Notes under the pieces: model-generated
Databases searched by the model: none
Seen by the model: the letters and a program-made list of their open reading frames with translations, nothing else
What the model was told of the DNA's origin: nothing
Shown: in pieces, positions 1 through 5,830 of the stretch
Layout: every line of letters starts with the position of its first letter
Numbering within the stretch: position 1 is the stretch's first letter
Made by a program: the position numbers and the translations under genes
Assembly: GCA_018897395.1 (NCBI GenBank)
Contig: JAHIKV010000261.1
Coordinates: 1 to 10,395 of the forward strand
DNA from: Planctomycetota bacterium
GTDB lineage: Bacteria > Planctomycetota > Planctomycetia > Pirellulales > Thermoguttaceae
DNA: 10,395 nucleotides
Direction of reading: 5' to 3'

Positions 1-66
1 ATGCTTTTTCTGTCTCGAAGTCTCCTCAAAACGCAAGCGAAGGAGCCTTCGAGACAGAAAAAGCAT
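1..66. repeat. Long inverted-repeat hairpin with 20-bp perfect arms
   Basis: Bases 1-20 (ATGCTTTTTCTGTCTCGAAG) are the exact reverse complement of 47-66. Inside, 22-26 (CTCCT) pairs with 41-45 (AGGAG) after one mismatch, leaving a 14-base loop. An alternative small stem CGAAGG/CCTTCG lies at 38-51. The T run is on the 5' side and the A run on the 3' side of the stem, the reverse of an intrinsic terminator, and no U tract follows. A dispersed palindromic element (REP/MITE-like) fits better than a terminator. The window begins at its first base, so it may extend further left. Confidence 0.85.
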
Positions 67-134
67 GGACCCCCACTTGGATACACTTCCCAGTTCCTTT
101 GGCTATAAAAGTGACCTTAATCCTGTGACACTTG

Positions 135-162
135 TCCACTAACCACTAGCCACTAACCACTG
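135..162. repeat. Heptamer array (CCACTAA family), four units abutting the rbfA start codon
   Basis: Four 7-base units, TCCACTA ACCACTA GCCACTA ACCACTG, run without a gap up to the ATG at 163. The array occupies the place where a Shine-Dalgarno sequence would lie, and none is visible. On the other strand the units read GTGGNTA, the same family as the array at 5831-5900. Confidence 0.85.
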
Positions 163-597
163 ATGTCCTCCCGACGCCTCGAAAAAGCCGCCGCCGCCAT
201 CCGCGAAGTCGTGAGCATGGCTATCCTGTCCGAATTGAAAGACCCCCGCGTCCGGGACGTCACGGTGACTTTTGTCGAGGTTTCGCCCGACCTGCGTCAT
301 GCCAAGGTCCACGTGTCGGTGATGGGCGACGAAGGCCGCCAGAAGTTGACGCTGTGCGGCTTGCAGAGCGCCGCCGGTTTTCTGCAAGCGAAAATCGCCG
401 AGCGGATCGATATCCGCTACACCCCGAGACTGAGTTTCTTGTTGGACCAAGGAGTCAAGCGTTCGATCGCGGTGGCCCGGATCCTGCAGGAAGTCCTCCC
501 CAAGGAAGAACCCGCCGAGACGGGCATGGAGTCGCCCTCCGCCGCCGAGGATTCGCCGCCGGCTGCCGACCAAGACCTTAACGAGCCAACTCCATGA
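163..597 (+). CDS. rbfA: 30S ribosome-binding factor A
   Basis: RbfA is a cytoplasmic 30S assembly factor needed for late 16S rRNA maturation. The 144-residue product shows the family pattern: an N-terminal helix with AAAAIREVVS (about residues 10-19), then ELKDPRV and VTVTFVEVSPDLRHAKVHVSV (strands of the KH-like fold), then IDIRYTPRLSFLLDQGVKRS and a final helix. The ATG at 163 is preferred because the conserved MSSRR-type N terminus starts there, even though no Shine-Dalgarno is visible and a heptamer array abuts it. Residues from about 112 on form an acidic, Pro/Ala/Glu-rich tail beyond the core domain, probably disordered. The stop overlaps the next gene's start (ATGA at 594-597). In many bacteria rbfA follows nusA-infB; infB, if present here, would lie left of the window. 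Confidence 0.95.
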   Translation: MSSRRLEKAAAAIREVVSMAILSELKDPRVRDVTVTFVEVSPDLRHAKVHVSVMGDEGRQKLTLCGLQSAAGFLQAKIAERIDIRYTPRLSFLLDQGVKRSIAVARILQEVLPKEEPAETGMESPSAAEDSPPAADQDLNEPTP

Positions 598-1562
598 CTG
601 TCCCGAGCCGTACCGCACAGTTTGCCAAGGTGCATAAGTCGCTGAAAAAGCACTTCAAACCGGCGCCCTTCCACGCCGGGCGCACGGTGATCGAGCATCT
701 GCTGTTCGCCTGCTGCCTGGAAGACACCCGCCACGACGCGGCCGAGGAGGCGTTCGCGGCGCTGGTCCACACATTCTTCGATTGGAACGAGGTGCGGGTA
801 ACCTCGATTTCCGAGCTGTCGGAGGTGATGGCCTCTTTACCCGACCCCCGCGCCGCGGCCAACCGCGTCAAACGGGTGCTGCACGCCGTCTTCGAGGCCA
901 CCTTCAACTTCGACCTGGAAGAATACCGCAAAAAGAATCTCGGCCCGACGGTGGCCTGGCTGAAAAAACTCGACGGGACGACGCGGTTCACGGTGGCATA
1001 CGTCGTTCAGGCGGCGTTGGGTGGACACGCTATCCCCGTCGACGGCAGCACCATGGCGGCCCTCCGTGTGCTGGACCTGGTGACCGAGAAAGACGTCGCC
1101 GCCAAGACGGTGCCGGGGCTGGAGCGGGCCGTCGCCAAATCGAAGGGGGTCGAGTTCGGTTCGCTGCTCCACGAGTTGGGCGCGGTTTATTCCGCCAACC
1201 CTTACTCTTCAACCGTCCGGGAAATACTCCTGAAGATCAACCCGGAGTGTGAAGACCGGTTGCCCAAGCGGCGCGCCAAACGCGCACAGCGGAAACCGCA
1301 AGAGCCCCCTCGGACCAAAAGAGAAGGCGTCGAAGCCAAGGCGTCCACGACCGGAACGCCGGCCGAGACCAAGCGGAAGTCGGGCGCTGAAAAAAAGTCG
1401 ACTGTCCCGGATACCTCCCAGACGGAACAGGCGCGGAAGAGCCGGGAAAAGAAGTCGGCCACTTCATCAAAGCCGGTTTCCCGAAAAAAATCGTCCTCTC
1501 GAACCGTTGCCTCAAAGAAATGTTCGTCTTCCGAGGGCCTCTCGAAGCGGAAGCCGCGGTGA
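594..1562 (+). CDS. HhH-GPD (endonuclease III-like) protein with a basic, disordered C-terminal tail
   Basis: Predicted 322-residue protein. Residues about 25-215 resemble the endonuclease III/HhH-GPD DNA glycosylase fold: a helical region with LPDPRAAANRVKRVL, then a degenerate helix-hairpin-helix LDGTTRFTVAYVV (126-138), then IPVDGSTMAALRVL, in which Asp150 matches the conserved catalytic Asp. The Lys used by bifunctional endonuclease III is replaced by Phe132. The C-terminal four-Cys iron-sulfur motif is absent; only Cys219 lies near its usual place. Residues about 223-322 are rich in Lys, Arg, Ser, Thr and Pro, like histone H1-type tails, and could bind nucleic acid. The start overlaps the rbfA stop (ATGA), suggesting translational coupling. 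It may be a monofunctional glycosylase or a non-catalytic DNA-binding protein; substrate unknown. Confidence 0.75.
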   Translation: MTVPSRTAQFAKVHKSLKKHFKPAPFHAGRTVIEHLLFACCLEDTRHDAAEEAFAALVHTFFDWNEVRVTSISELSEVMASLPDPRAAANRVKRVLHAVFEATFNFDLEEYRKKNLGPTVAWLKKLDGTTRFTVAYVVQAALGGHAIPVDGSTMAALRVLDLVTEKDVAAKTVPGLERAVAKSKGVEFGSLLHELGAVYSANPYSSTVREILLKINPECEDRLPKRRAKRAQRKPQEPPRTKREGVEAKASTTGTPAETKRKSGAEKKSTVPDTSQTEQARKSREKKSATSSKPVSRKKSSSRTVASKKCSSSEGLSKRKPR

Positions 1563-1568
1563 AAAAGG

Positions 1569-1589
1569 GATGAGAGATGAGGAATGAGA
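1569..1589. repeat. Heptamer array (GATGAGA family), three units
   Basis: GATGAGA GATGAGG AATGAGA follow six bases after the stop codon at 1560-1562. Each unit contains an ATG (1570, 1577, 1584), and the period of 7 puts these in three different frames. Only the 1577 frame stays open, and it is the start chosen for the TPR gene. The frames from 1570 and 1584 end within six codons. Confidence 0.7.
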
Positions 1590-3877
1590 GGGGCATAGCA
1601 ACGTTTAGCCGCCGTGCCCACGCGGCGCGGAGCGATTCGATACTCCCTCGTCTTTCGCTCTTCATGCTTCCACTTCTCTGCCTCTGTCTGACGATATCCG
1701 CGGCGGCCTCGCCCGCCCCCGCGCCGCTTGTGCTCGACGACGCGCCGGAACTTCTCGCGCCCCGGCGGCCCCGGACCGAGGCCGACCGCGACCATATCGA
1801 AGCGCTGGCGCTGTGGGCCGCGGGAAGGACCCATCAACAAAATAAAGAGTACGCCAAGGCGCTGCGCTGCTACCAACGCGCGCTGCGGTTCGATCCACGG
1901 TCGTCGGAGATTGTCCAGGCAATCATCCCCATCGCCGACCGGTTGGACCGTCACGCCGTTGCCGCCCGATACGCGCTGATTGATGTGGAACTGAAGGACG
2001 CCGATCCGATGTTGCTCCGCCGGCTGGCGGTCTTTCTGGCCGGAGAGGGCGATTGGACCTCGGCGGCGGCGCTCTACGAAAAGGCCGTCTCCGTCCGCAA
2101 AGACGCCAAGCAATCCGCCGCCGACGTCTTTCTGCGGATGGAAATGGGACGGCTTTATCTCCTGATGGAGAAATACGGACGGGCGGCCGAATGTTTCGCA
2201 CACGTCGTCAACGCCGTGGAACACCCCGACGAGTTCGCCCTCGACGCTCATCTCAGCAAGGCCTTGCTCGACGACCCCGGGCAGACCTACCAACTGATGG
2301 GTGAGTGCTTCTTGGCCGCCGATCGGCCGGAGGACGCGCGGGCCGCCTTTCAGAAGATCGAGGAACATAGCCTCAATAATGCAATGCGGCAGTACAACCT
2401 GGCCCGCGTTAATGCCCAAACCGGCAAACCGGCCGAGGCGTTGGAGGCGCTGGAGGCGTGCTTCGCCGAGAAAGGGGACAGGTCCGATTTGCCGCAGAGC
2501 GGCCCGAAGGGTGCTTCGCACAAATCGGACCTGTCCCCTTCCGGCCAAGGTACGGCCCCATGCGAAACGCTGGCCGACGTGCTGGAAAAACTCGGCAAGA
2601 AGGACGAATTGATCGGCCGGCTCGAAAAACTCCACGCCGCCGAGCCGGACAACCTGCCGCTGGGATACTTCCTGGCCGCGCGGCTCCGCGACACCGGAAA
2701 AACCCGCCAGGCCGAATCGCTCTATCGGAAGCTGCTCGACGGCAAGCCCATGCCTGCCGGATACCGAGAGTTGGCCGACATCCTCCGCCGGGCCAAACGG
2801 TTCGACGCACTGCTCTCCGTCTTGGGCGAAAGCGTGGAGAAGATCGGCGTCTTGAACACGCTCGGCGGCGAGGAGCAAACCATCTCCGGCGACGGGGAAT
2901 CGTTGCGCGGTCTCGTCGATGCGGCGCGAAAGTCGATCGGAAAGACGCCCGACAAGTCGGCTTTCTGCAAAGCCTTGGCCGTTGCCGTGTTGGCGCTGGA
3001 GGCGAAGCGGTTTGAAACAGCCGGCGAATTCTTCGGCCTGGCGCTCGAAGCCGATCCGCAACGGGCCGACGAGGCGCTGATGCTCTGGGGCGTCGGGTTG
3101 CTCTCGGGAGATCGTGCGGCCGAGGCCGTCGTGGTCTTTCGCCGGGCAATTGACCAAACCGCGCTGCCGAACGGAGGCCCTGCTTTTCACTTCTACCTGG
3201 CCGGAGCGCTGGCCCTGGAGGGGCGAGTTGACAAGGCACTGGCCGCCGCGCGAATCGCCGCCGAGAAAAACAAGAGTTCCGCTCGCCACCGCGGCCGCGC
3301 GGCTTGGGTGCTCTACTATTGCCGGCGCCACGACGAGGCAATGGAAGCCTACCGCGAGTTGATCGACGAGTTCGACGCGGACCACGCCTTCGCTGAGACC
3401 CGCGAGGTGTTGCACGAGGCGCGGATGGCGCTGTCGAACCTCGCGGTCATCAAAGGCGACAAGCCCCAGGCGGAAGAGTGGCTCGAACAGGTGCTCGACG
3501 AGTTTCCCGACGATCTCGGCGCTATGAACGACTTGGGATACCTCTGGGCCGATCAAGGCAAGAATCTCCGGCGCGCGGAACGGATGATCCGTCGGGCCGT
3601 CGCCGCCGAGCCGGAAAAAACGGCCTACCGCGACAGCCTCGGTTGGGTGCTTTACCGCACCCAAAAATACTCGGAAGCAGTGACCGAGTTGGAAAAGGCC
3701 GCCGACGACGAGCCCGATGGGGTCGTCCTCGATCATCTCGGCGACTCATATTTCAAAACGGGGCAACGCGACAAGGCCGTAGCGGCCTGGCGCAAGGCGG
3801 CCGAGGAGTTTCGGAAGGAATTTGATACGGAGAAAGCAAAGACGGTGGAACAGAAGTTATTGACAATTGAAAATTGA
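1577..3877 (+). CDS. Secreted or periplasmic TPR-repeat protein
   Basis: Predicted 766-residue protein with an N-terminal export signal: basic residues up to about 25, hydrophobic core LSLFMLPLLCLCLTI (26-40), then a small-residue SAAASPA cleavage-type stretch. The rest is tetratricopeptide repeats from about residue 60, with a well-conserved block at 614-745 (NDLGYLWADQGKN, AERMIRRAVAAEP, YRDSLGWVLYRTQKYSEAV, LDHLGDSYFKTGQRDKAV). TPRs are protein-interaction scaffolds; no enzymatic domain or partner is seen. The start at 1577 has AAAGGG seven bases upstream; ATG 1664 would begin inside the hydrophobic core with no charged region and no Shine-Dalgarno. The first 29 residues are nevertheless encoded largely by repeat DNA, so the start is uncertain. 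Residues 299-321 come from an in-frame palindromic insertion. The stop codon lies inside a heptamer array. Confidence 0.85.
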   Translation: MRNERGIATFSRRAHAARSDSILPRLSLFMLPLLCLCLTISAAASPAPAPLVLDDAPELLAPRRPRTEADRDHIEALALWAAGRTHQQNKEYAKALRCYQRALRFDPRSSEIVQAIIPIADRLDRHAVAARYALIDVELKDADPMLLRRLAVFLAGEGDWTSAAALYEKAVSVRKDAKQSAADVFLRMEMGRLYLLMEKYGRAAECFAHVVNAVEHPDEFALDAHLSKALLDDPGQTYQLMGECFLAADRPEDARAAFQKIEEHSLNNAMRQYNLARVNAQTGKPAEALEALEACFAEKGDRSDLPQSGPKGASHKSDLSPSGQGTAPCETLADVLEKLGKKDELIGRLEKLHAAEPDNLPLGYFLAARLRDTGKTRQAESLYRKLLDGKPMPAGYRELADILRRAKRFDALLSVLGESVEKIGVLNTLGGEEQTISGDGESLRGLVDAARKSIGKTPDKSAFCKALAVAVLALEAKRFETAGEFFGLALEADPQRADEALMLWGVGLLSGDRAAEAVVVFRRAIDQTALPNGGPAFHFYLAGALALEGRVDKALAAARIAAEKNKSSARHRGRAAWVLYYCRRHDEAMEAYRELIDEFDADHAFAETREVLHEARMALSNLAVIKGDKPQAEEWLEQVLDEFPDDLGAMNDLGYLWADQGKNLRRAERMIRRAVAAEPEKTAYRDSLGWVLYRTQKYSEAVTELEKAADDEPDGVVLDHLGDSYFKTGQRDKAVAAWRKAAEEFRKEFDTEKAKTVEQKLLTIEN
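1604..1628. repeat. TTTAGCC-headed palindrome in the 5' end of the TPR gene
   Basis: TTTAGCCGCCGTG is followed by CCCACGCGGCGC; GCCGC (1608-1612) pairs with GCGGC (1622-1626), and CGTG (1613-1616) can alternatively pair with CACG (1619-1622). It resembles the element at 4797-4819 (TTAACCGCCGCGTCCACGCGGCG) and shares the TTTAGC head with the pair at 8841-8925. It is translated as part of the predicted N terminus of the TPR protein. Confidence 0.55.
2472..2540. repeat. 69-bp in-frame palindromic element with three stems
   Basis: Outer arms 2472-2491 (AAGGGGACAGGTCCGATTTG) and 2521-2540 are perfect 20-base reverse complements. The 29 bases between them hold two further hairpins: CCGC-AGA-GCGG (2492-2502) and CGAAG-GGTG-CTTCG (2505-2518). 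The whole could fold as a three-way junction. Its length, 69 bp, is 23 codons, and it reads through without a stop as TPR residues 299-321, rich in Gly, Ser, Asp and Lys and unlike the helical repeats around it. No flanking target duplication is obvious. This looks like a mobile or dispersed palindrome inserted in a coding region. Confidence 0.88.
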
Positions 3878-3879
3878 TG
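3859..3879. repeat. Heptamer array (ATTGAAA family) over the TPR gene stop codon
   Basis: ATTGACA ATTGAAA ATTGATG run in register and encode the last residues of the TPR protein; its TGA stop (3875-3877) is inside the third unit. A related AT-rich period-7 stretch follows at 3915-3942. Confidence 0.65.
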
Positions 3880-3920
3880 ATTTTCCGGTTCCTACGGAGG
3901 ACCGTGGGAACGAGGAAAAT
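3880..3920 (+). terminator. Hairpin between the TPR gene and yebC; possible terminator or dispersed palindrome
   Basis: ATTTTCC (3880-3886) pairs with GGAAAAT (3914-3920). Inside, GTTCCTACGG (3888-3897) pairs with CCGTGGGAAC (3902-3911), with one T-G wobble and an AGGA loop. The core resembles palindromes of the GTTCCCACG/CGTGGGAAC type that I recall from planctomycete and other intergenic DNA, so it may be a repeat element rather than a dedicated terminator. No clean U tract follows. Confidence 0.5.
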
Positions 3921-3942
3921 TGAAAATTCAATTTTCAATTCG
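3915..3942. repeat. Palindromic AT-rich heptamers upstream of yebC
   Basis: GAAAATT GAAAATT CAATTTT CAATTCG are period-7 units that invert at the centre. AATTGAAAATT and AATTTTCAATT are perfect 11-base reverse complements separated by one base (3918-3940). The stretch lies just before the yebC ribosome binding site. Confidence 0.6.
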
Positions 3943-3960
3943 CAATATGGAGTTACGAGC

Positions 3961-4716
3961 ATGGCTGGTCATTCCCACTGGGCGGGCATTAAACACAAAA
4001 AGGCGTTGATCGACGCCAAACGCGGAAAACTCTGGAGCAAGCTGGCGAAGGCGATCATCGTCGCCGCGAAACACGGCGGCGGCGATCCGGACGCAAACCT
4101 CCGCCTCCGCTACGCCATCGACGACGCCAAGGCCGTCAGCATGCCCAAGGAGAACATCCAACGGGCGATCAAACGCGGCACCGGCGAACTGGCGGGCGGC
4201 AATCTCGAAGAAGTCGTCTACGAAGGCTACGGGGCCGGCGGAGTGGCCGTCCTCTGCGAAGTGCTCACCGACAACCGCAACCGCACCGCCGGCGAAATCC
4301 GGAAAAGCTTCGAGCTTTCCGACGGCAAGCTCGGAGGCAGCGGATGCGTCGCCTGGATGTTCGACAGCAAGGGATTGCTGGTCATCCCCTGCGACGCCGT
4401 GGAGGAGGACAAGCTGATGGAGTTGGCCCTCGAGTCCGGCGCCGACGACGTGCGGCGCGTCGAGGACAAGTTCGAGGTGATTTGCGATCCGGCCGTATTC
4501 CGCGACGTGGCCAAGGCTCTAACCGACGCGGGACTTACGCACGAGGTTAGCGAGATTACCCGCCTGCCGCAAAACACGGTCGACATCGACGATCCGGAGG
4601 CGGCCCGAAAAGTACTCAAGCTGATGGAGCGTCTCGACGACCACGACGACGTGCAGAACGTTTCGGCCAATTTCAACATCCCCGACGAAGTCATGAAGGC
4701 GATCGGCGAGGGGTGA
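3961..4716 (+). CDS. yebC: YebC/PmpR (TACO1) family protein
   Basis: The 251-residue product has the usual family length. It opens with the hallmark MAGHSHWAGIKHKKALIDAKRGKLWSKLAK and continues with HGGGDPDANLRLRYAIDDAKAVSMPKENIQRAIKRGTGE, then YEGYGAGGVAVLCEVLTDNRNRTAGEIRKSF and GGSGCVAWMF, ending with NIPDEVMKAI. The family was long annotated as DNA-binding regulators. More recent work on bacterial YebC and mitochondrial TACO1 points to a ribosome-associated role in translating proline-rich stretches. A cytoplasmic location is expected. GGAG at 3949-3952, eight bases before the ATG, supports this start; in-frame extensions further upstream would read through the hairpin and AT-rich repeats and are not supported. 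It follows the TPR gene by 83 bp. A GGGGACG heptamer array begins at the base after its stop codon. Confidence 0.95.
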   Translation: MAGHSHWAGIKHKKALIDAKRGKLWSKLAKAIIVAAKHGGGDPDANLRLRYAIDDAKAVSMPKENIQRAIKRGTGELAGGNLEEVVYEGYGAGGVAVLCEVLTDNRNRTAGEIRKSFELSDGKLGGSGCVAWMFDSKGLLVIPCDAVEEDKLMELALESGADDVRRVEDKFEVICDPAVFRDVAKALTDAGLTHEVSEITRLPQNTVDIDDPEAARKVLKLMERLDDHDDVQNVSANFNIPDEVMKAIGEG

Positions 4717-4786
4717 GGGGGCGGGGGACGGGGGACGGGGGACGGGGGACAGGGGACGGGGGACGGGGGACGGGGGACGAGGGATT
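4717..4786. repeat. GGGGACG heptamer array directly after the yebC stop codon
   Basis: Immediately after TGA (4714-4716) come GGGGGCG, then eight units of GGGGACG (one ending in A), up to 4779, then a degenerate AGGGATT. The runs of four to five G every seven bases fit a G-quadruplex motif on the plus (yebC mRNA) strand. The same unit recurs at 9925-9980, where it also passes into GGGATT. Confidence 0.92.
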
Positions 4787-4796
4787 GGATTTTCGC

Positions 4797-4819
4797 TTAA
4801 CCGCCGCGTCCACGCGGCG
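4797..4819. repeat. TTAACC-headed palindrome after the yebC heptamer array
   Basis: CGCCGCGT (4802-4809) is the perfect reverse complement of ACGCGGCG (4812-4819), with a CC centre, preceded by TTAACC. It resembles 1604-1628, which also follows a heptamer array by about 15 bases. It lies in the convergent region between yebC and the minus-strand membrane protein, so it could aid termination, but no U tract is present. Confidence 0.6.
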
Positions 4820-4832
4820 AGAGGCGAGGAGT

Positions 4833-4848
4833 GGGCAGTTCACTGCCC
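4833..4848 (-). repeat. Short hairpin enclosing the stop codon of the small membrane protein
   Basis: GGGCAGT (4833-4839) pairs with ACTGCCC (4842-4848). The minus-strand stop codon at 4840-4842 sits in the loop. It may act at the end of the minus-strand transcript or be another dispersed palindrome; no U tract follows on either strand. Confidence 0.5.
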
Positions 4849-5121
4849 AATTGGCCCCTTGGAACCATCACTTAACTCCGTTTTTTGGCTCCTTTTCTCA
4901 AGGATTTTCTTCCGGCAATTGAGGAGGTATAATGACATCCAATACAACAGCACCGTAAGAAGCAACGGTAATCCGGTACCGATCCCGATCTCCGTAAGGC
5001 TACCATTTTGATTGCTCCGATACCCGGCAATAGAAGCAACTGCCCCCATACCTATCCCTATTCCCGTAAGCATAGCGATAAGGATACTCGGCAGGTTAAA
5101 CCAGACATTACGTGCTCGCAT
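4840..5121 (-). CDS. Small two-helix membrane protein of unknown function
   Basis: I do not recognise the family. The predicted 93-residue protein has two hydrophobic segments, about residues 8-33 (Gly/Ile/Ala-rich, with GIGIGMG) and 45-68 (LPLLLTVLLYWMSLYLL), joined by a short polar loop (YRSNQNG). A basic CRKKILEKR follows the second helix, suggesting both termini face the cytoplasm. The ATG at 5121 is chosen because GGAG lies eight bases upstream (5130-5133). A longer in-frame reading to 5334 would overlap the Uma2 gene with unconserved Arg-rich sequence. Only 44 bp separate it from the Uma2 gene, so cotranscription is likely. The last residues and stop fall in a hairpin repeat. Confidence 0.6.
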   Translation of the reverse strand: MRARNVWFNLPSILIAMLTGIGIGMGAVASIAGYRSNQNGSLTEIGIGTGLPLLLTVLLYWMSLYLLNCRKKILEKRSQKTELSDGSKGPIGQ

Positions 5122-5165
5122 GGCTGTTGCTCCGACGGACAGAGGTCGGTGTTCCGCGACACCTC

Positions 5166-5711
5166 TCACGCAAACATTTCCGCCACCGGCACCGAAAAAT
5201 CCGGCAATACGTCCCCGCCGGCAAGCGTGTCGGCGGCAGTCAGAACGACGATCTCGCTGCGGCTGCGATAGACGGTAGCGGTGCGCGTTTCTGGATCGAC
5301 GACCCACACCATCGGGCAGCCCGCCTGCAACCAATCCTGCACCTTCGCCGCGACCTCGCTGGCGCGATCGTTGGGCGATAGGACCTCGACGGCGATGTCC
5401 GGCGGGCCTTGGAAAAAACCCTTCACGCCGCCCGGCGGAATGCGGTCGGCGCGAACGAACGCCACGTCGGGGGCGCGGACCGTGTCGGGATCGTGGGCGA
5501 TGCAGAAACCGGCCTCCGCGCTTACTACGATACCCAAGGCTTTGTTCTTTACAAAGTTGGCCAATGCGTTCCCAACGTTTATCGCAAATCGTCCGTGATC
5601 GAACCCTGCCGGCGACATCATAATGAGTTCTCCCCTGATCAATTCGCAGCGCTCGAGTCCGGAAGCCTCGAACAGCTCTTTGGCGGTCGTGATTCGCTCG
5701 ATAGTGGACAT
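5166..5711 (-). CDS. Uma2 family (DUF820) endonuclease-like protein
   Basis: The 181-residue product matches the Uma2/DUF820 family, which has a PD-(D/E)XK nuclease fold and is often amplified in planctomycetes and cyanobacteria; its biological role is mostly unknown. Visible landmarks are CELIRGELIMMSPAGFDHG (22-40), APDVAFV with Asp82, PDIAVEVLSPND with Glu109, Lys123 in EVAAKVQDWL, and the late GCPMVWVVDPETRTATVYR. The Asp, Glu and Lys residues of the nuclease core are therefore present and the protein looks intact. AGGA seven bases before the ATG at 5711 is a good ribosome binding site. The next gene in the same direction is the small membrane protein. Confidence 0.88.
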   Translation of the reverse strand: MSTIERITTAKELFEASGLERCELIRGELIMMSPAGFDHGRFAINVGNALANFVKNKALGIVVSAEAGFCIAHDPDTVRAPDVAFVRADRIPPGGVKGFFQGPPDIAVEVLSPNDRASEVAAKVQDWLQAGCPMVWVVDPETRTATVYRSRSEIVVLTAADTLAGGDVLPDFSVPVAEMFA

Positions 5712-5781
5712 AACATTATCCTATACCAATAGCGGGGTTTTGGCAATGCGGCAAGGAAGGGCTTGCGAGTAGGTCATTGCG

Positions 5782-5819
5782 AAACCGCAAGCGGTTTTCC
5801 CCCCGCGACCGCAGTCGCG
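5782..5819 (-). terminator. Tandem hairpins downstream of the cytochrome gene
   Basis: On the minus strand, after the heptamer array, CGCGAC-TGCG-GTCGCG (5819-5804) is followed by AAACCGC-TT-GCGGTTT (5797-5782). Two GC-rich stems, the second ending in a short T run, could end the DUF1573-cytochrome transcript before the Uma2 gene. On the plus strand the same hairpin ends in TTTTCC, but no plus-strand gene lies upstream. Weak as an intrinsic terminator. Confidence 0.4.
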
Positions 5820-5830
5820 TGGCGTTTTCA

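Noticed and set aside
1..66. Intrinsic terminator of an upstream gene
   Set aside because: The T run lies on the 5' arm and the A run on the 3' arm, with no T tract after the stem in either direction.
77..109. A possible promoter TTGGAT (77-82) and TATAAA (104-109) before rbfA
   Set aside because: The 21-base spacer is too long for a sigma-70 promoter, and rbfA is usually cotranscribed with upstream genes.
1202..3736. An 844-codon open frame on the minus strand opposite the TPR gene
   Set aside because: It lies antisense to a gene with clear TPR repeats and a signal peptide, has no recognisable domain, and is expected from codon bias in GC-rich DNA.
5122..5334. N-terminal extension of the small membrane protein to 5334
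   Set aside because: It would overlap the Uma2 gene with Arg-rich off-frame sequence; ATG 5121 has a well-spaced GGAG.
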